From CAYQUC01 sp964514215 (GTDB taxonomy: Bacteria; Pseudomonadota; Gammaproteobacteria; UBA6429; Thiohalophilaceae): a DNA stretch of 64,000 bases. Below the pieces are notes generated by a model, which saw only the letters and a program-made list of their open reading frames with translations, was not told the origin of the DNA and searched no databases. The stretch is taken from the NCBI GenBank assembly GCA_964514215.1, contig CAZEPW010000010.1, forward strand, positions 1 to 64,000, written 5' to 3'. The position numbers and the translations under genes were made by a program. Below are positions 61,489-64,000 of the stretch, piece by piece (position 1 is the first letter of the stretch; each line of letters begins with the position of its first letter).

Positions 61489-63828
61489 CTAATTATGCCA
61501 GAATCGACGCTGAGATACTCTATATAGTTCCGGTTTTTTAAGTAATAAGGGGTCTAAAGTAAATGTTATTGAGCCAAATTTACTAGTAGAATAGTCAACA
61601 ACATCAGCTTCTTTGTAGCGCTTAGATACAATTTTTGAAGGAAACTTATATCGATTACGGTAACCAACTGGATACAACACATAATCTGGATTAACTCTAT
61701 TAATAAATTCAACCGTTGATGATGTCTTGCTGCCGTGGTGCGGTGCAATTACTATATTAGCGCTGATATCAAGGTTACTATTGTTTAAAATTTCTTGCTC
61801 GGCTTTTGATTCTATATCTCCAGTTAATAAAATTGAATTGCTTTTTGTAGCGTTGGACGATAATATTTTGATGACACAAGAGGCATTGTTTTTACTCAGT
61901 GTTGAATCTTGTGTCGGATGAATAATTTTAAAATCCACACCATCCCAGGTCCAGTGATTTCCAGCAAAACAGTAATTGATTGGAATTTTTTTAATCTGTT
62001 GGCTGATTTTTGATTTAACTTTATTTGGATCACTTGTTAAAATTTTATCGACATTAATTGCTTTAACCACAGACTGAATTCCACCAATATGATCATTATC
62101 ACTATGGCTAATGATCATCAAGTCGATATTATCAATTCCTTTTGATTTTAAATACGGTATTATAACAGTATTGCCAGTATTAAATGATTGACTATAACGT
62201 GGTCCGGTATCAAATACTAAAACATGAGCTTGAGTTTGTATCACTACAGATAAACCTTGCCCCACATCCAATAAAGTTGCTTTTACTGAACCAAATTCAG
62301 GTACTTGTGGTTTTTCAAAAAATAACGGTATTAGAAAAAATGAGGCCAACCATTTTGTCGGAAAATGTTTTGGCAAAAATAATAAAATAATAGCAATACA
62401 TAAAAATATGAAAGTTGAATACGGTATATGGTTTATTTGAAATGAAGAAAATCCAAGATTAGCTAAAAACTCAAGAAAAATCCAAGTTTTATCCAAAGTA
62501 AAAGTAACAGCATCTAAAATTATTACGCTAATAGATGTAGGGAACAATGCCATAGTACAACCTGCTAAAAAAATAGCGGGTACAATAAAAAAACTAAACA
62601 CAGGAACTACTATAAAATTAGCTATAGGCGAAATTAGCGATGACTCGTTAAAATACAGTAAAACAAATGGCATTAAACCTATACCGATAACTAACTGAAT
62701 AACGCTCCAATTATAAAGTGTTAAAGATATTTTATTAGTAGTCAATTTCGGCATTTTTGAAAAATAAATAATAATCCCCACGGCAAAAAAAGATAACCAA
62801 AACCCCGGGTTTAATACGGCAAATGGCGATAATATTAAAACCACCAGTAATGCAACTGATAAGGTTTTCCAACTATTGGCTCTAACATCAACTAATATCG
62901 ATATCATGACAACACACAGCATAATTAATGCTCGTTGAGTCGGAATTGAAAATCCTGCCATTGCTGAATAAATTACCGCAGATGATATTGCTAACATTGC
63001 TGCAACTTTAGCTGAAGGAATAGCCGTAACAAGTGCGCTATTAAATCCCCACAGCCATCTCGACATAAAAAACACTAACCCCGCAATTAATCCAATATGC
63101 AATCCGGAAATTGCAATTAAATGACTGGTTCCTGTTTTTCTAAACACCTCCCATTGATTATCTGTTATTTCGCTTTTGTCTCCCAATAATAGTGCTAAAA
63201 TTATGGGCCTATACTCAGAACGATTAATTTCATTAATACTTTGTTTTAAATTAAAACGAATACGATTAAAAGATAAAAAAGAGTGATTTGCTTGTAATAA
63301 TTTATTTTTTTTACTTTTACGCACATAACCTTTAGCATCTATTTTATTTTGAAACATCCAGGCTTCATAATCAAAGCCACCCGAATTTTGGTAACTAAAT
63401 GGTTTTTTTAACCGAACAATTAATTGCCAATAATCATCGGGTATTAGTTTCGGTGCTGAACCATACCAATTTAATTTAATCTTTTTTGGTGATGAATATT
63501 TATTATTGTTATATACAACAGAATTAACTGTAAATTCAAAACGGCTTCTACGTCCAATTTTTTCAGGTAGACTTGATATAAAACCTTGAACTAAAATATC
63601 CTCACCTTCTAGCTCAGGGCTTATTTTATTATTCAGTAGTTGATGAGCAATAACGGTAGCCCAAACAAACCCAGCAAAATACCAGAGCAATATTGTTATC
63701 ACTGGTTTTTTAAAGAAAAATAATGGTGTAAAAAAGATAAATGAAAAAATTAGGGCCAAGGACGGCAACTCACTTTGAAAAGTAAGCGTCACTATCCCCG
63801 ATAAAAATGCTATTGTCCTTAAAAGCAA
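61489..63828 (-). CDS. comEC: ComEC/Rec2 DNA-uptake channel
   Basis: 779 residues: N-terminal OB-like domain (residues about 30-190), competence membrane domain with about eight helices (200-500; GTSHLIAISGLHIGLIAGL and AGFSIPTQRALIML are diagnostic), and a C-terminal metallo-beta-lactamase domain (about 515-779) with VGQGLSVVIQT, SHSDNDHIGG and APHHGSKTSS. Transports single-stranded DNA across the inner membrane in natural transformation. Position beside exbB-exbD-msbA-lpxK is the usual gammaproteobacterial one. Complete N- to C-terminus, so it looks functional. Confidence 0.93.
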   Translation of the reverse strand: MLLRTIAFLSGIVTLTFQSELPSLALIFSFIFFTPLFFFKKPVITILLWYFAGFVWATVIAHQLLNNKISPELEGEDILVQGFISSLPEKIGRRSRFEFTVNSVVYNNNKYSSPKKIKLNWYGSAPKLIPDDYWQLIVRLKKPFSYQNSGGFDYEAWMFQNKIDAKGYVRKSKKNKLLQANHSFLSFNRIRFNLKQSINEINRSEYRPIILALLLGDKSEITDNQWEVFRKTGTSHLIAISGLHIGLIAGLVFFMSRWLWGFNSALVTAIPSAKVAAMLAISSAVIYSAMAGFSIPTQRALIMLCVVMISILVDVRANSWKTLSVALLVVLILSPFAVLNPGFWLSFFAVGIIIYFSKMPKLTTNKISLTLYNWSVIQLVIGIGLMPFVLLYFNESSLISPIANFIVVPVFSFFIVPAIFLAGCTMALFPTSISVIILDAVTFTLDKTWIFLEFLANLGFSSFQINHIPYSTFIFLCIAIILLFLPKHFPTKWLASFFLIPLFFEKPQVPEFGSVKATLLDVGQGLSVVIQTQAHVLVFDTGPRYSQSFNTGNTVIIPYLKSKGIDNIDLMIISHSDNDHIGGIQSVVKAINVDKILTSDPNKVKSKISQQIKKIPINYCFAGNHWTWDGVDFKIIHPTQDSTLSKNNASCVIKILSSNATKSNSILLTGDIESKAEQEILNNSNLDISANIVIAPHHGSKTSSTVEFINRVNPDYVLYPVGYRNRYKFPSKIVSKRYKEADVVDYSTSKFGSITFTLDPLLLKKPELYRVSQRRFWHN

Positions 63829-63888
63829 GTCTCAGACTCCGCTGAAATTTATGGTATACTTAGTTATTTAAGTTAAAGTTGACATCTT

Positions 63889-64000
63889 ATGATTAAGAAG
63901 CACCTTCAAAAATACATCCCCGATCATAGTAAAATTAAATCAAATCCCCAATTAAATCGTATTTTTGGACGTTTACTACATGATCCTAATCTACTACATT
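63889..64000 (+). CDS. DUF2062 family protein, N-terminal part (3' end outside window)
   Basis: The first 37 codons only: MIKKHLQKYIPDHSKIK and LNRIFGRLLHDPNLLH, the typical start of DUF2062 membrane proteins, which occur next to comEC in gammaproteobacteria. Function unknown. TATACT at 63855-63860 could be the -10 box of its promoter, divergent from comEC. Confidence 0.8.
   Translation, partial: MIKKHLQKYIPDHSKIKSNPQLNRIFGRLLHDPNLLH

Noticed and set aside
1..64000. tRNA/rRNA genes, CRISPR arrays, prophage or insertion sequences
   Set aside because: No cloverleaf-like, repeat-spacer or transposase sequence was noticed while reading either strand; a covariance-model scan was not possible.

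Overview
The window is a stretch of AT-rich chromosome from a gammaproteobacterium. The evidence is gene order: yceD-rpmF-plsX-fabH-fabD-fabG-acpP-fabF-(pabB)-pabC-mltG-tmk-holB-pilZ-tatD, the rne/rluC divergon, ycaR-lpxK-msbA-exbD-exbB-comEC, and a FadE-type acyl-CoA dehydrogenase are all gammaproteobacterial signatures. RNase E catalytic and zinc residues (D303, D346, C404) and RluC D144 fall at the same numbers as in E. coli. I cannot name the genus. No rRNA, tRNA, CRISPR array, phage or intact insertion sequence was seen.

Region 1 (1-8.5 kb, + strand) is a metal-resistance block that looks less AT-rich by eye than the rest: the end of merC, an intact merB, a merA remnant (NmerA head joined to the C-terminal tail with the flavin core missing, plus a frameshift and a stop), a small Cys-rich exported protein, and a CusC-CusB-CusA type copper/silver efflux system. 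Its CusB has two tandem Met-rich YtkA/FixH-like domains and a heavy-metal-binding domain. Region 2 (8.6-16.4 kb) is mixed: cyclopropane fatty acid synthase, an APH-like/P-loop kinase fusion, ferredoxin-NADP reductase, a FAD oxidoreductase, a ZIP-family protein, a small unknown, an exported ComEC-like metallo-hydrolase, and a frameshifted thiamine-binding-family gene. Region 3 (16.4-22.9 kb, - strand) is a MoxR-DUF58-DUF4381-BatA-BatB-TPR-BatD operon. A class V aminotransferase is divergent from it.

Region 4 (24.4-32.4 kb, + strand) is a compact beta-oxidation operon: fadE, fadI, fadJ, a long-chain acyl-CoA synthetase and a YciA-type thioesterase without a normal start codon. Region 5 (32.4-46.2 kb, - strand) holds a chemoreceptor without a sensor domain, then the fatty-acid synthesis/folate/DNA-replication cluster, read from yceD down to tatD with a strong terminator between acpP and fabF. 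Region 6 (46.5-53 kb) has a two-subunit pyruvate carboxylase, maf, then sppA, a HAD phosphatase and rluC on the other strand. Region 7 (53.4-64 kb) has rne with a structured leader, an exported FliL-like protein, a low-molecular-weight phosphatase, a small unknown, then ycaR, lpxK, msbA, exbD, exbB and comEC on the - strand, and the start of a DUF2062 gene.

The genes suggest a bacterium that degrades fatty acids, makes cyclopropane lipids and lipid A, replenishes oxaloacetate from pyruvate, and has a decaying mercury operon beside an intact copper/silver pump. Most of the window is core chromosome. The more unusual parts are the mer remnant, the CusB architecture, the altered metal site in BatB, the lysine-rich tail on FadI, the missing thioesterase start codon and the orphan exported FliL-like protein.
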